Notes: generated from the letters alone by a model not told the origin. 49,434 bases of DNA from CAIKZD01 sp041675165 (GCA_041675165.1 JBAYUI010000006.1:1-49434), one strand, 5' to 3'. Counted from the first letter of the stretch, positions 39,067-47,517 are shown. Program-made: numbers and translations.

Positions 39067-40215
39067 ATGAAAACTATCAAAATAGGCGCTAATATTCAGC
39101 AAATTAAGGGATTTAAAGCCTTTATACCGCATCCTTTTCCGCCGAAAGGAGGTTTTGATTTTGACGCAAAAACATTGAAAAACACCAATGAAGCGACTCG
39201 TTTACTAGGAAAGCTCGATGGCATCACTAAGCTGTTGCCAGATTCAGACTTCTTTTTATTGATGTATTTGCGAAAAGATGCGGCTTCATCAAGTCAAATT
39301 GAAGGCACTCGCGCCACCATGATTGACGCGATTGAGGCGGGAGTTAAACCTGAATCCAACAAATCAAGCGATGTTGATGATATTTTACATTATATCAAGG
39401 CATTGAATTATGGAATAAAAAGAATTTCTGTTGATGATTTTCCTATGTCCTTGCGTTTTGTGCGAGAATTGCACAAACAACTTATGAGCCAAGCTCGTGC
39501 TACGCACTTTTCAGATCCAGGAGAATTTTGTAAAAGTCAAAATTGGATCGGAGGCACAAAGCCGAGCACTGCCAGTTTTGTGCCGCCAACAGTGCCTGAA
39601 ATGAATCGCGCCTTAGCTGATTTAGAGAAATTCATCCATACTGATGATGAAATTCCAACTATTATCAAAGCAGGCTTAATCCATGCGCAATTTGAAACTA
39701 TCCATCCATTTCTGGATGGTAATGGCAGAACCGGACGAATGTTGATTACATTTTATCTATGGAAGCAAGGTTATCTTGAAAAACCACTTTTATTTTTGTC
39801 GTCATTTTTCAAAAAACATCAGCAACTATACTATGCTAAATTGCTCGGCTATCATAATGGCTATATTTATGAATGGATTGATTTTTTTCTAGAGGGTGTG
39901 ATTGAAATAGCCAATGAAGCTATTGATATTGTCGGTAAAATTACGATTCTGCGCGAAAATGATTTTGGCAAAATTCATAAACTGGGCACTCGAGCCGCCG
40001 AAAGCGCTAGTCTAATTTTGCCAAAACTATTCGGGCAACCAATCGTTGATGTTGCTACAATTCAAAATTGGACTGGCTTTACTCGCGCTGGCGCACAAAC
40101 CGTGATTGACCGTTTTATTGATATGAAGATATTACAGCCAAAAAACAAAGATAAGAAATATGGTCAAACATATATTTACAAAGAATATGTAAATATATTC
40201 AACGATGGCAAATAA
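39067..40215 (+). CDS. Fic domain protein (AMP transferase, class II self-inhibited)
   Basis: A 382-residue Fic protein with the complete catalytic motif HPFLDGNGRTGR (His213) and an N-terminal inhibitory helix, SSSQIEGTRA, matching (S/T)xxxE(G/N). A winged-helix end (about 310-375, with VATIQNWTGFTRAGAQTVID) suggests DNA binding and autoregulation through the flanking operators. Fic enzymes transfer AMP to target proteins; the target is unknown. It stands alone with its own promoter and is AT-richer than the wall genes before it, so horizontal acquisition is likely. I start it at the ATG at 39067; an earlier in-frame start would lie inside the promoter. Confidence 0.93.
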   Translation: MKTIKIGANIQQIKGFKAFIPHPFPPKGGFDFDAKTLKNTNEATRLLGKLDGITKLLPDSDFFLLMYLRKDAASSSQIEGTRATMIDAIEAGVKPESNKSSDVDDILHYIKALNYGIKRISVDDFPMSLRFVRELHKQLMSQARATHFSDPGEFCKSQNWIGGTKPSTASFVPPTVPEMNRALADLEKFIHTDDEIPTIIKAGLIHAQFETIHPFLDGNGRTGRMLITFYLWKQGYLEKPLLFLSSFFKKHQQLYYAKLLGYHNGYIYEWIDFFLEGVIEIANEAIDIVGKITILRENDFGKIHKLGTRAAESASLILPKLFGQPIVDVATIQNWTGFTRAGAQTVIDRFIDMKILQPKNKDKKYGQTYIYKEYVNIFNDGK

Positions 40216-40456
40216 GGAGTTTTTGATTTTGGGCATTCACCCCGCTAACCCCCCATTCAGCTAGTAGGTTTAATCGGGATGATTGAGCCTGCTAGGAAAT
40301 GCAGTGTTTCTGTAGAGGCGCGATTTATCGCGCCTTCTGTTGGTTTTGGCACCAGCTGCTGCTGCTTTACTTTTTATCGCCCTGATATTATACTTGGTTT
40401 AAGGTCAAATATAATAAATATCACTTAAAATATTCCGCGAGTTTGGTTGTAGGGGG
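40216..40456. other. intergenic stretch after fic
   Basis: It contains the hairpin repeat at 40311, a CAGCTGCTGCTGC run, and TATTATACTTGG-like AT-rich sequence near 40387. I see no gene, and no convincing terminator apart from the repeat hairpin. Confidence 0.4.
40311..40336. repeat. GGCGCGATTTATCGCGCC hairpin repeat
   Basis: AGGCGCGA pairs with TCGCGCCT around TTTA (40316-40335), preceded by TGTAG. I recall near-identical hairpins dispersed in many bacterial genomes. Confidence 0.65.
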
Positions 40457-41080
40457 ATGTTCGCGGACAAAAATGGCATGTCGGAAATATTGGAAAATCT
40501 TTTCGGTTCGAAGGAGCGGGCGCGCTTGTTGCGATTTTTTTTGCAAAATCCCGAGCAGGTTTTCGAGACGCCTGATATCGTGAAGAAAAATATGCTCGAT
40601 ACTGCCAAAACGAAAAGGGAATTGACCAATCTTTCCAATATGAAATTCATCTTGAAAAGGACGAAGAAGGGCGCTTTTTTCTACGAGCTCAATCAGGAAT
40701 TCTATTTTTATCCGGAACTGAAAAATTTGATTGCCAAATCCAATACGTCGCCCAGCTGCAAAAGTCTGGCGCGCGTGGGGAAAGTCGGCAATATCAAATT
40801 GGCGGTCATCAGTGGCGCATTCATCAATTATCACAAGAGCAAGGCGGATATGATCTTGGTGGGCGACAACATTTCCAAAGCACGCCTCAATAATCTGATG
40901 CAGTCTTTGGAAGCGGAAATCGGCAAGGAAATCAGCTTTGTCTTGATGACGATGGACGAATTCAAATATCGTTTGAATATGTTGGACAAATTCGTCTTGG
41001 AATTCTTGGAAGGACCGCATGAGGAACTCATTAACAAGATTACGGGTCTACGGCAATTCATCGCCAAGCGCAAGATGTAA
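40457..41080 (+). CDS. Winged-helix regulator with nucleotidyltransferase-like domain
   Basis: A 207-residue protein. Residues 8-75 look like a winged helix (ILENLFGSKERARLLRFFLQ, then DTAKTKRELTNLSNMKFI and a wing ending FFYELNQEF). Residues 105-170 have strand-helix order like a minimal nucleotidyltransferase fold (VKLAVISGAF, ADMILVGDNI, EISFVLMTMDEF), without obvious catalytic Asp pairs. Proteins of this design are common in candidate-phyla genomes, and no specific target is known. An in-frame ATG at 40478 is an alternative start, and AGGGGG abuts the first one. Confidence 0.7.
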   Translation: MFADKNGMSEILENLFGSKERARLLRFFLQNPEQVFETPDIVKKNMLDTAKTKRELTNLSNMKFILKRTKKGAFFYELNQEFYFYPELKNLIAKSNTSPSCKSLARVGKVGNIKLAVISGAFINYHKSKADMILVGDNISKARLNNLMQSLEAEIGKEISFVLMTMDEFKYRLNMLDKFVLEFLEGPHEELINKITGLRQFIAKRKM

Positions 41081-41145
41081 TCCTTACGAAATATGAAATT
41101 AACGAAAGTACGAATGAATTTTCGGATAAATCACAAGAATAAAAG

Positions 41146-42231
41146 ATGCTCAATGTTTTAATCATTATTCTCATAGTTGTCAGTGCTGCTTTAGTGTGGT
41201 TCGTTTTGGATCTGAAAAAAAAGCTGGAAAGCGGGAAAGAAGGCGACAAATCGATGGCCATTTTGGAAAGGCTGTCTTTTTTGTCCGAGCAAAATCGTGA
41301 TATGCGGCGCGCGATGGATGATAAATTATCCGAAACTCATCGAGTCACCCAAGACCAGATAAATCATACGATGCGCACGATGCAAGGCGTCACTGGTCAA
41401 TCGGCCAAGCAGATCGCGGACGTGGTGGCAGGCCTAACTAAACTCGAAGAGACGAACAAACAAGTGGTCAATTTTTCTTCGCAGTTGCAAAGTTTGCAAA
41501 ATATATTGAAGAATCCAAAGCAACGGGGAGTATTGGGTGAATATTTTCTGGAAGAAACTCTACGCAATGTGTTGCCGCCCAATGGTTACCAGATGCAATA
41601 TAAATTTAAAGATGGTTTGATTGTAGATGCGGTGGTATTTGTAAAGGAAAAGGTAGTGCCAATTGATTCTAAATTTTCTCTAGAAAATTATGAGAAAATA
41701 TTGAGCAGCAAAGATAACGCAGATAAAGATAAATATGAAAAACTTTTCAAGCAAGATTTAAAAAATAGAATTGATGAAACAGCCAAATACGTTAAGCCCG
41801 CTGAAAATACGATGGATTTTGCTTTTATGTTCATCCCTAGTGAAGCTATATATTATGATTTGCTGGTTTCTCGAGGAGCGGCTCAAGTTAATGCTGGCGA
41901 TCTGATAGAATATGCTTTTAAACAAAAACATGTAATCATAGTTTCACCGACAAATTTTTTGGCATATCTGCAAACAGTGTTGCAGGGGTTGCGAGCCTTA
42001 CAGATTGAAGAAAGTGCGAAGTCGATCCGAGCCAACGTGGAAAAATTGGGCAAGCATATGATTTCCTACGAAGATTTCATGAAAAAATTAGGCAACAGCC
42101 TTTCCACTTCAGTCAATCATTTCAATGCCGCTCACAAAGAATTTGTGAAGATCGACAAAGATGTCGCCAAGATAACGGACGGTGAAAAAACAATCGAAGT
42201 GATGATTTTGGAAAAACCGACCGAAGATTAA
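41146..42231 (+). CDS. rmuC: RmuC family protein
   Basis: A 361-residue protein with an N-terminal membrane helix (about 3-22), a coiled coil (about 35-120), and the nuclease-like RmuC domain with RGVLGEYFLEETL, PIDSKFSLENYE and PSEAIYYDLL. In E. coli RmuC limits inversions at short inverted repeats. That role would suit this genome, which is full of them, but the link is inference. Confidence 0.95.
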   Translation: MLNVLIIILIVVSAALVWFVLDLKKKLESGKEGDKSMAILERLSFLSEQNRDMRRAMDDKLSETHRVTQDQINHTMRTMQGVTGQSAKQIADVVAGLTKLEETNKQVVNFSSQLQSLQNILKNPKQRGVLGEYFLEETLRNVLPPNGYQMQYKFKDGLIVDAVVFVKEKVVPIDSKFSLENYEKILSSKDNADKDKYEKLFKQDLKNRIDETAKYVKPAENTMDFAFMFIPSEAIYYDLLVSRGAAQVNAGDLIEYAFKQKHVIIVSPTNFLAYLQTVLQGLRALQIEESAKSIRANVEKLGKHMISYEDFMKKLGNSLSTSVNHFNAAHKEFVKIDKDVAKITDGEKTIEVMILEKPTED

Positions 42232-42247
42232 TATTTCTCAAGACGCT

Positions 42248-42679
42248 ATGAATCAGGCATATGAAAAACTGAATGCCAAGTTGTTAGAAAGTTTGAAAAA
42301 CAGATTCAAACTTTTTTTTGAAAAATACATATTGGAAAAGGAATTTTTCCGAAGCAGAATCATCCTTTGGCTTTTGGCGTTGAATGTGCTTGCAAATGTC
42401 GTCGATTGGGCAGCTATCGCGATCTTCATCAATCGCCTTGACGGAGACATTATTCTGCATTACAATGTATATTTCGGGGTGGATTCTATGGGTGATTGGA
42501 AAAGAGTCTTTATCCTGCCGATTATCGGGGTAATAATATTGGTGTTGAATGCGTGGCTTGCGGCCTATTTTTTTGTTAAAAAGGAAAGAATAGCCAGTTA
42601 TATCCTGATGTTAGCCTCATTGATGGTCCAGATAAGCCTGATTATCGCCGCTGCGAGCGTTATGATGATAAATTACTAA
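42248..42679 (+). CDS. three-helix membrane protein, unknown function
   Basis: A protein of 143 residues. A charged amphipathic N-terminus is followed by three membrane helices (about 38-60, 82-103, 113-138). The first loop holds LHYNVYFGVDSMGDWKRVF, a block I know from uncharacterised candidate-phyla proteins. It starts 16 bases after rmuC. Confidence 0.75.
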   Translation: MNQAYEKLNAKLLESLKNRFKLFFEKYILEKEFFRSRIILWLLALNVLANVVDWAAIAIFINRLDGDIILHYNVYFGVDSMGDWKRVFILPIIGVIILVLNAWLAAYFFVKKERIASYILMLASLMVQISLIIAAASVMMINY

Positions 42680-42750
42680 AAAGTTCATCAAGTTCGTCAA
42701 ATTTATAAAGTTCGTCAAGTTCATCAAATAACTTTATGAACTTTCTAACT
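42680..42750. repeat. iterated-word repeat (GTTCATCAAGTTCGTCAA)
   Basis: AAGTTCATCAAGTTCGTCAA is repeated with variations three times and followed by the partial complement TTTATGAACTTTC. It fills the gap to the glycosyltransferase. Confidence 0.65.
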
Positions 42751-42755
42751 CTTCT

Positions 42756-44462
42756 ATGTTTAATTTTCCCGATCCTAAAACCAAAGATCCTTCGCAGCGC
42801 CGCTGGCAAAGAGTGCTGGAGATCATTCCTGGGACACTGACTTGGTTCACGCTCCTAGGTATGTTTATCTTTTCATTCTTGTTGCCAGTCTACGTGGCTG
42901 TTTTTATCATAGCCTTTGACATTTATTGGATATACCGCACGATCTTCATCGCTTATTATTCAGTGGAAGGATATAATCGTCTGAAAGAAGGGAAAAAGAT
43001 CGATTGGTGGGAAAGATGCCAGAACATAACTTATCCGGAAAAATATATGGAGATGATTGCCGCGCGGATAAAACAGATGAAGGAAAGTCTGGTAGGTTGC
43101 AAAGTATGTTCCAGAAGCGAAAGGAAGATCATTAGGCAGACAATCGCCAAAGATAGTGCTTATCTGAAGGAAGTCAGGGCGATTGCCGCGTCAGCCGCCG
43201 CATCTCCGGATAACAAGATCCTTGATTGGCGGGAAATCGTGCATGTGGTGATGCTGCCGACCGCCAATGAACCGGCCGAAATCATCGAGCCGGCCATTGC
43301 GGCCATTGCCGATTCGAATTTTCCCAACCATCAGATCATCATCCTTTTGGCCACGGAGGAGCGGGAACCGGAAAAGCAAAGATTGGAAAAAGTGAATTAT
43401 CTGAAGGAAAAGTTCCAAGGAGTTTTCGGAGATTTTCTGGTGACGACACACATCGTTAAGGATGACGAGATGAAGGCCAAGGGATCGAATGCGGCGTACG
43501 CCGCGCGGTACCTGAGGAAATATCTGGAAGAAAAAAACATCGATCGCAAATATGTCATCTTTTCCAATTTTGACTGCGACTCCGTGGCGCATCCGCAATA
43601 TTTCGCAGCGCTGACCTATGAATATATCACCGATCCCAAACGCTTGCAGCGCAGTTATCAGCCGCTCCCGATGTATCACAATAATCTGTGGGACACCAAT
43701 GCCTTTGTGCGTGTGATTGTGACAGGGTCCAGTTTCTGGCATATTTTCCAAAGCACGCGCGATGAAGGGATGGTGACTTTTTCTTCGCATTCCGAGCCTT
43801 TCGACACTTTGTGCAAAGTCGATTTTTGGCCGCTCAATATGATCAGCGAAGACTCCATCATCTATTGGAAATGTTTTTCCTATTACGACGGGGATTACAA
43901 AGTGAAACCGATTTATCTGCCGATTTCGCTCGACGCGGTTCTGGCGGAAACATATTGGAAGACGATCAAGAACCAATATAAACAGAAAAGGCGCTGGGCT
44001 TATGGCATTGAAAATTTTCCGGTCATTATGCGTGCCATCGTGCCGAATAAGAAGATTTCTATCCGGAAGAAAGTGAAAGTCGCTTTCGAAATGCTGGAGG
44101 GGCATCATAGCTGGGCGACCGCTTCGGTCATTCTGGCCATCCTCGGCTGGCTGCCGCTCATTTTCGGCGGCGACCAATTCAATCAATCGGTCTTGGCGCA
44201 TAACCTGCCGTTCATCACGCGCTACTTGATGACTTTGGCGATGGCCGGCCTTATTGTTTCGATGTCGCTCAGTTTTCTCCTGATGCCGCCACGCCCGAAA
44301 AAATATTCCCGCTGGAGAAATATTTATATGCTTCTGCAATGGGCTCTGGTGCCAATCATTGCACCGTTCCTCGGGTCTTTGCCGGCCATCGAATCGCAGA
44401 CCAGGATAATGCTGGGCAAATATTTCGGAGAATTTTGGGTAACGGAAAAAATGAGGAAATAA
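42756..44462 (+). CDS. Membrane glycosyltransferase, family 2-like
   Basis: A 568-residue protein with two N-terminal helices (about 25-70), a GT-A domain and three C-terminal helices (about 450-545). Visible motifs are VMLPTANEPAEII at the start of the domain, the DxD-type NFDCDSVAHP, MISEDSIIYWKCF (catalytic ED) and QKRRWAYGIENFP (QxxRW). This is the signature set of processive membrane synthases such as cellulose or hyaluronan synthase, here with a different insert. It should extend a surface polysaccharide or glycolipid. The next gene makes lipid-linked sugar. Confidence 0.88.
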   Translation: MFNFPDPKTKDPSQRRWQRVLEIIPGTLTWFTLLGMFIFSFLLPVYVAVFIIAFDIYWIYRTIFIAYYSVEGYNRLKEGKKIDWWERCQNITYPEKYMEMIAARIKQMKESLVGCKVCSRSERKIIRQTIAKDSAYLKEVRAIAASAAASPDNKILDWREIVHVVMLPTANEPAEIIEPAIAAIADSNFPNHQIIILLATEEREPEKQRLEKVNYLKEKFQGVFGDFLVTTHIVKDDEMKAKGSNAAYAARYLRKYLEEKNIDRKYVIFSNFDCDSVAHPQYFAALTYEYITDPKRLQRSYQPLPMYHNNLWDTNAFVRVIVTGSSFWHIFQSTRDEGMVTFSSHSEPFDTLCKVDFWPLNMISEDSIIYWKCFSYYDGDYKVKPIYLPISLDAVLAETYWKTIKNQYKQKRRWAYGIENFPVIMRAIVPNKKISIRKKVKVAFEMLEGHHSWATASVILAILGWLPLIFGGDQFNQSVLAHNLPFITRYLMTLAMAGLIVSMSLSFLLMPPRPKKYSRWRNIYMLLQWALVPIIAPFLGSLPAIESQTRIMLGKYFGEFWVTEKMRK

Positions 44463-44484
44463 TAAAAATACTTAATGAAAAATA

Positions 44485-45513
44485 ATGTTGAAATACCTTT
44501 TTCCATTCCTTAACTCCCTCTTGATAACTATTGTCCTGACTTTAGCGACTATTTGGATTTCCAAGAAACTCCATTGGCACGGGAGAGACAGTCTCCGGCA
44601 TATCCATCTGCCGGGAGTTTCTCGGTTAGGCGGGCTCGTTATGATCGTGGCTTTCAATGCCACTATTTTTTTAAATCACGATCTTTTTGCCACGCCCGAA
44701 TTGTATGGTTTTTGTTTGGGCAGCCTCATCCTTTTGGTGGTCGGGTTTTTGGATGACTTGAAAGAATTGTTTTGGAAAATACAATTGTTTATCCAAGTCG
44801 CTGTGGCTATTCTAGTGTTCATTATGGGAATCAGGATCTATTACATAACGAATCCTCTTTCGGGCGGAATTTTAAAATTAGATTCCGGTCTGGGCATAAT
44901 CTTATCCGCGGTCTTAGTGATTTTTTGGATAGTCCTGGTTATGAATGCTATGAATTGGGCGGACGGGATAGATGGGATGTCCAGCGGCATAACTTTCATA
45001 ACCGCCGTCACTATTTTCATCCTGAGTTTCCGTCCCGAGGTGAATCAGCCGCCCATGGCCATCATTTGCGCCGCTCTAATGGGTACAATCTTGGGATTTT
45101 TGATATTCAATTTCAATCCGTCGATGATCATCGCCGGTACTGCGGGGGCGATGTTCATGGGTTTTTCCTTGGCGGTCATGTCTATTTTTTCCGGTGCCAA
45201 GGTGGCCACGGCGCTTTTGGTCTTGGCCATCCCGATCGTTGATTTCTTGTGGGTCATCGGAGAAAGGCTTAAGAATCAAAAATCGATTTTTTTGCCGGAC
45301 AAGAATCATTTGCACTATAAGCTGATGGAGCTGGGCTGGTCACAGAAGAAGATCGTAGGGAGCTATTGGGCGGTGACGGCCGTCATTGCCATAATAGCGC
45401 TCAACACTCGGGTGATCGGGAAGGGGATCGCTCTTTTTACGGTCGCCTTGATCATGACTGGCATTTTGATAATCGTGAATAAGAAGATTTCTTCTTTGAA
45501 GAGTCATAATTGA
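44485..45513 (+). CDS. Polyprenyl-phosphate sugar-1-phosphate transferase (WecA/MraY superfamily)
   Basis: A 342-residue protein with about ten membrane helices. Motifs are GFLDDLKEL (Asp-rich magnesium site), NAMNWADGIDGMSSG, and PDKNHLHYKL near the C-terminal third. The NxxNxxDGIDG plus HLH pattern is the WecA/TagO type, not MraY. It would load a sugar phosphate onto undecaprenyl phosphate to start a surface glycan, consistent with the glycosyltransferase upstream. Confidence 0.9.
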   Translation: MLKYLFPFLNSLLITIVLTLATIWISKKLHWHGRDSLRHIHLPGVSRLGGLVMIVAFNATIFLNHDLFATPELYGFCLGSLILLVVGFLDDLKELFWKIQLFIQVAVAILVFIMGIRIYYITNPLSGGILKLDSGLGIILSAVLVIFWIVLVMNAMNWADGIDGMSSGITFITAVTIFILSFRPEVNQPPMAIICAALMGTILGFLIFNFNPSMIIAGTAGAMFMGFSLAVMSIFSGAKVATALLVLAIPIVDFLWVIGERLKNQKSIFLPDKNHLHYKLMELGWSQKKIVGSYWAVTAVIAIIALNTRVIGKGIALFTVALIMTGILIIVNKKISSLKSHN

Positions 45514-45523
45514 TTTTTCCAAT

Positions 45524-45952
45524 ATGACGAAAAAAGAAAAATTTTTCCTGTTTCTGGCAATCGTTGCCGTTCTGGCAGTCGGATTGGCAGCTGACATTTT
45601 TTGGGTGAAAATTGTCAGGATAGATGGAAGGAATTTTATCGCTGAAACGCCTAAGCGCCCCGCGGAGTATCAGAAGGGTTTGGGCGGGAGAAGGACCCTT
45701 TGCCGATCTTGCGCTATGCTGTTCACTTTTCCACAAAAAGGAGAGTATGCTTTTTGGATGAAAGATATGCGGTTCGATCTGGACATAATATGGATATCTT
45801 CCGGCAAGATCGTATATATAGAGAAGAATTTTTCAGCGCATTCTCCTGAAATTGTCAGGCCGGCCGTTCCAGCTGACAGGGTTTTGGAAATCGGCGCGGG
45901 GATAAGCGAGAAAAATGGCTTTAGAGTGGGGGACTCGGTGACTGTATATTAA
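45524..45952 (+). CDS. DUF192 family secreted protein
   Basis: A 142-residue protein. An N-terminal membrane helix (about 6-26) is followed by the DUF192 domain with AEYQKGLGGRRTL, LFTFPQKGEYAFWMKDMRFDLD and the closing DRVLEIGAGISEKNG. The molecular role is unknown. It starts 11 bases after the transferase and ends the cluster. Confidence 0.93.
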   Translation: MTKKEKFFLFLAIVAVLAVGLAADIFWVKIVRIDGRNFIAETPKRPAEYQKGLGGRRTLCRSCAMLFTFPQKGEYAFWMKDMRFDLDIIWISSGKIVYIEKNFSAHSPEIVRPAVPADRVLEIGAGISEKNGFRVGDSVTVY

Positions 45953-45960
45953 TTTTTCCA

Positions 45961-46003
45961 AATAACAAAAATCCCTGCCTTATCGGCAGGGATTTTTGTT
46001 ATT
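45961..46003. terminator. perfect 19-base-pair bidirectional terminator
   Basis: AATAACAAAAATCCCTGCC pairs perfectly with GGCAGGGATTTTTGTTATT around CTTATC-type loop bases. It separates the convergent DUF192 gene and the gene at 46084. Confidence 0.9.
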
Positions 46004-46083
46004 TGGAAAGGTAGTAATAATATACTTCTTTGATAAAAGAACAACAGAATTTTTCTTCACTTAGTTCGGTCTTGGTCCATCTC

Positions 46084-46710
46084 TCAGGATAGGGACGGCA
46101 CTCTTGCTGCGTATTTATGCAGGTTCTGAAGTTGTTTAGGGCTAAGTGTTTTAGATTTTTCAATGGCAGTCTTGATCAGATCTTTTGAGAATTCCACGGA
46201 TGTTCCGATCGAAACTCCCTTATCATTCTTAACGTTTTTCCTCAGATAGTCCTCGATATAGATCTTGTGTTCAACGCTCAAGGCTGAGTCAGGATTTTTT
46301 TCGAGATAATTCGCGAGAGACTTGCGTGCGAGTTTTGTCATTCCATCGCCCGCTACAGCTGTTTCGATGAATGAAGTCTCGGTTTCTTGGCTGGTATTGG
46401 CAGTTGCGGAAGAGGTGTTCTCTTTTGCAGTCGAGCTGCTGGCCGTGGCTTGCGATTTGTCTGAAGCCGTGGCTTGATCAGCGGATTTGTCGCTATTGTC
46501 AGCTGTCGTCTCGCTGGTAATGGTAGTGTCTTCGGAAACTGTCGGAGCCTGAGTCCGTTTCGAATAGGAATAGATCCCGCCCGCAATCACCACTACGATC
46601 AGGACGCTTATGATAATTCTAAGATTGTCCTGGATCCATTGTTTGGCTCGGCCTTGGGAAGTTTCTTCTTCGTTCATCTTTTCATCGTTAGATTCTTGAT
46701 TGAATTCCAT
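46084..46710 (-). CDS. membrane-anchored protein with LysM-like C-terminal region
   Basis: A 208-residue protein. A cytoplasmic N-terminus (1-28), one membrane helix (about 30-50) and a Ser/Thr/Ala-rich linker (about 52-120) are followed by a folded end. The end, with AGDGMTKLARKSLANYL and later VEHKIYIEDYLRKN and LSPKQLQNLHKYA, resembles LysM-type regions seen in candidate-phyla wall proteins. Wall binding is inferred. The ATG at 46710 has GGAAGG eight bases upstream; an in-frame GTG at 46719 overlaps that site. Its leader shares 23 identical bases with that of the basic protein at 47249. Confidence 0.7.
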   Translation of the reverse strand: MEFNQESNDEKMNEEETSQGRAKQWIQDNLRIIISVLIVVVIAGGIYSYSKRTQAPTVSEDTTITSETTADNSDKSADQATASDKSQATASSSTAKENTSSATANTSQETETSFIETAVAGDGMTKLARKSLANYLEKNPDSALSVEHKIYIEDYLRKNVKNDKGVSIGTSVEFSKDLIKTAIEKSKTLSPKQLQNLHKYAARVPSLS

Positions 46711-46812
46711 AGATTTCACCTTCCTTTCTATTTTAGTTTATTATGTTTCCACGCTTGTGACGGCGCGGAAATGTTGTTAACGTGCTTGCGTTGAAGCGTA
46801 TTCTTCCTATGA

Positions 46813-46841
46813 ATTTTACCGTTATCCGCCGTTACCGTCAA
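46813..46841 (-). promoter_or_regulatory. promoter of the LysM-like gene
   Basis: On the minus strand: TTGACG (46841-46836), a 17-base spacer, TAAAAT (46818-46813). Confidence 0.7.
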
Positions 46842-46867
46842 CTGGACAAAAAGTGTTTTTAGGGCGT

Positions 46868-47013
46868 AATAATCAATCAATTTACAATTTACAATGATCA
46901 ATTTCCAACCAATTTTCAATTTTAAGATTTTCCAATCAGTGCTGAAAATTGAAACATTGAAAATTTTATCATTGATTGAAAATTGAAAATTGTGAATTGA
47001 AAATTTCTCCAAA
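46868..47013. repeat. AT-rich iterated-word inverted repeat
   Basis: The left arm is CAATTTACAATTTACAATGA and related words; the right arm TGAAAATTGAAAATTGTGAA. It lies between the two divergent genes. No coding sequence is seen in 46842-47248. Confidence 0.75.
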
Positions 47014-47090
47014 AATTATTTTTAAAATAACTTTCTCTTTCCGATGTATTAGAATTTAAGATAGAAAAATAATTTTACAAAAATTTTGGC

Positions 47091-47099
47091 TGTGGATAA
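47091..47099 (-). promoter_or_regulatory. DnaA-box-like site
   Basis: TTATCCACA on the minus strand in the AAAAAGTTATCCACAG context, 11 bases before the -35 box of the basic-protein gene. Confidence 0.5.
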
Positions 47100-47109
47100 C
47101 TTTTTTCTA

Positions 47110-47137
47110 TTGCAAATAAAAATAAATAGTTTATAAT
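47110..47137 (+). promoter_or_regulatory. promoter of the histone-H1-like gene
   Basis: TTGCAA (47110-47115), a 16-base spacer and TATAAT (47132-47137). The leader of about 105 bases contains the hairpin GAAATATTTTT/AAAAATATTTC (47150-47175). Confidence 0.65.
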
Positions 47138-47248
47138 TCAATCAAGTGAGAAATATTTTTATCAAAAAATATTTCCGCTTAAAACAAAAGGTCGAAACAA
47201 CAATTATAAATTTGAAAAATAAAAATAGAAAGGAAGGTGAAATCCAAA

Positions 47249-47371
47249 ATGGCTACAAAGAAAAAAGCTACCAAGAAGAAAGTTGCTAAAAAAGTGACTA
47301 AGAAGAAAGCTGTGAAAAAAGTTACCAAGAAAAAAACCACCAAAAAGAAAGCGACAAAAAGAAAGAAATAG
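47249..47371 (+). CDS. Histone-H1-like Lys-rich basic protein
   Basis: A 40-residue protein made almost only of Lys, Ala, Thr and Val in KKKxxxKK units: MATKKKATKKKVAKKVTKKK, then AVKKVTKKKTTKKKATKRKK. GGAAGG precedes it at a long spacing (12 bases), within a leader shared with the gene at 46710. It probably coats DNA or RNA nonspecifically. Its repeat style is that of the C-terminal tail on the glycyl-radical subunit at 6868. Confidence 0.75.
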   Translation: MATKKKATKKKVAKKVTKKKAVKKVTKKKTTKKKATKRKK

Positions 47372-47469
47372 TCTGACTTTTTAATGCTCTACTTGTGGAG
47401 TTACGGTCAGGACCGATTTAAAAGATAGTCGGTGCTGATCAGCCTTTTCCAGCAAGAGTTAAAGGCTAA
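47372..47469 (+). other. stretch between the basic protein and its terminator
   Basis: It holds a hairpin AGCCTTT/AAAGGCT near 47439-47466 and a 14-codon ORF (MLYLWSYGQDRFKR). It may be a structured 3' UTR or a small RNA. I cannot assign it. Confidence 0.25.
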
Positions 47470-47502
47470 GCAAAAAACCGCCAACGGGCGGTTTTTTGCT
47501 GT
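47470..47502. terminator. bidirectional terminator
   Basis: GCAAAAAACCGCC pairs with GGCGGTTTTTTGC (47470-47482 with 47487-47499). It lies between the convergent basic-protein gene and prmC. Confidence 0.9.
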
Positions 47503-47517
47503 GTTTCTGTGGTGATT

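Noticed and set aside
43191..44339. Long minus-strand open frame over the glycosyltransferase
   Set aside because: Shadow frame. The plus strand carries all catalytic motifs, and the antisense translation looks random.
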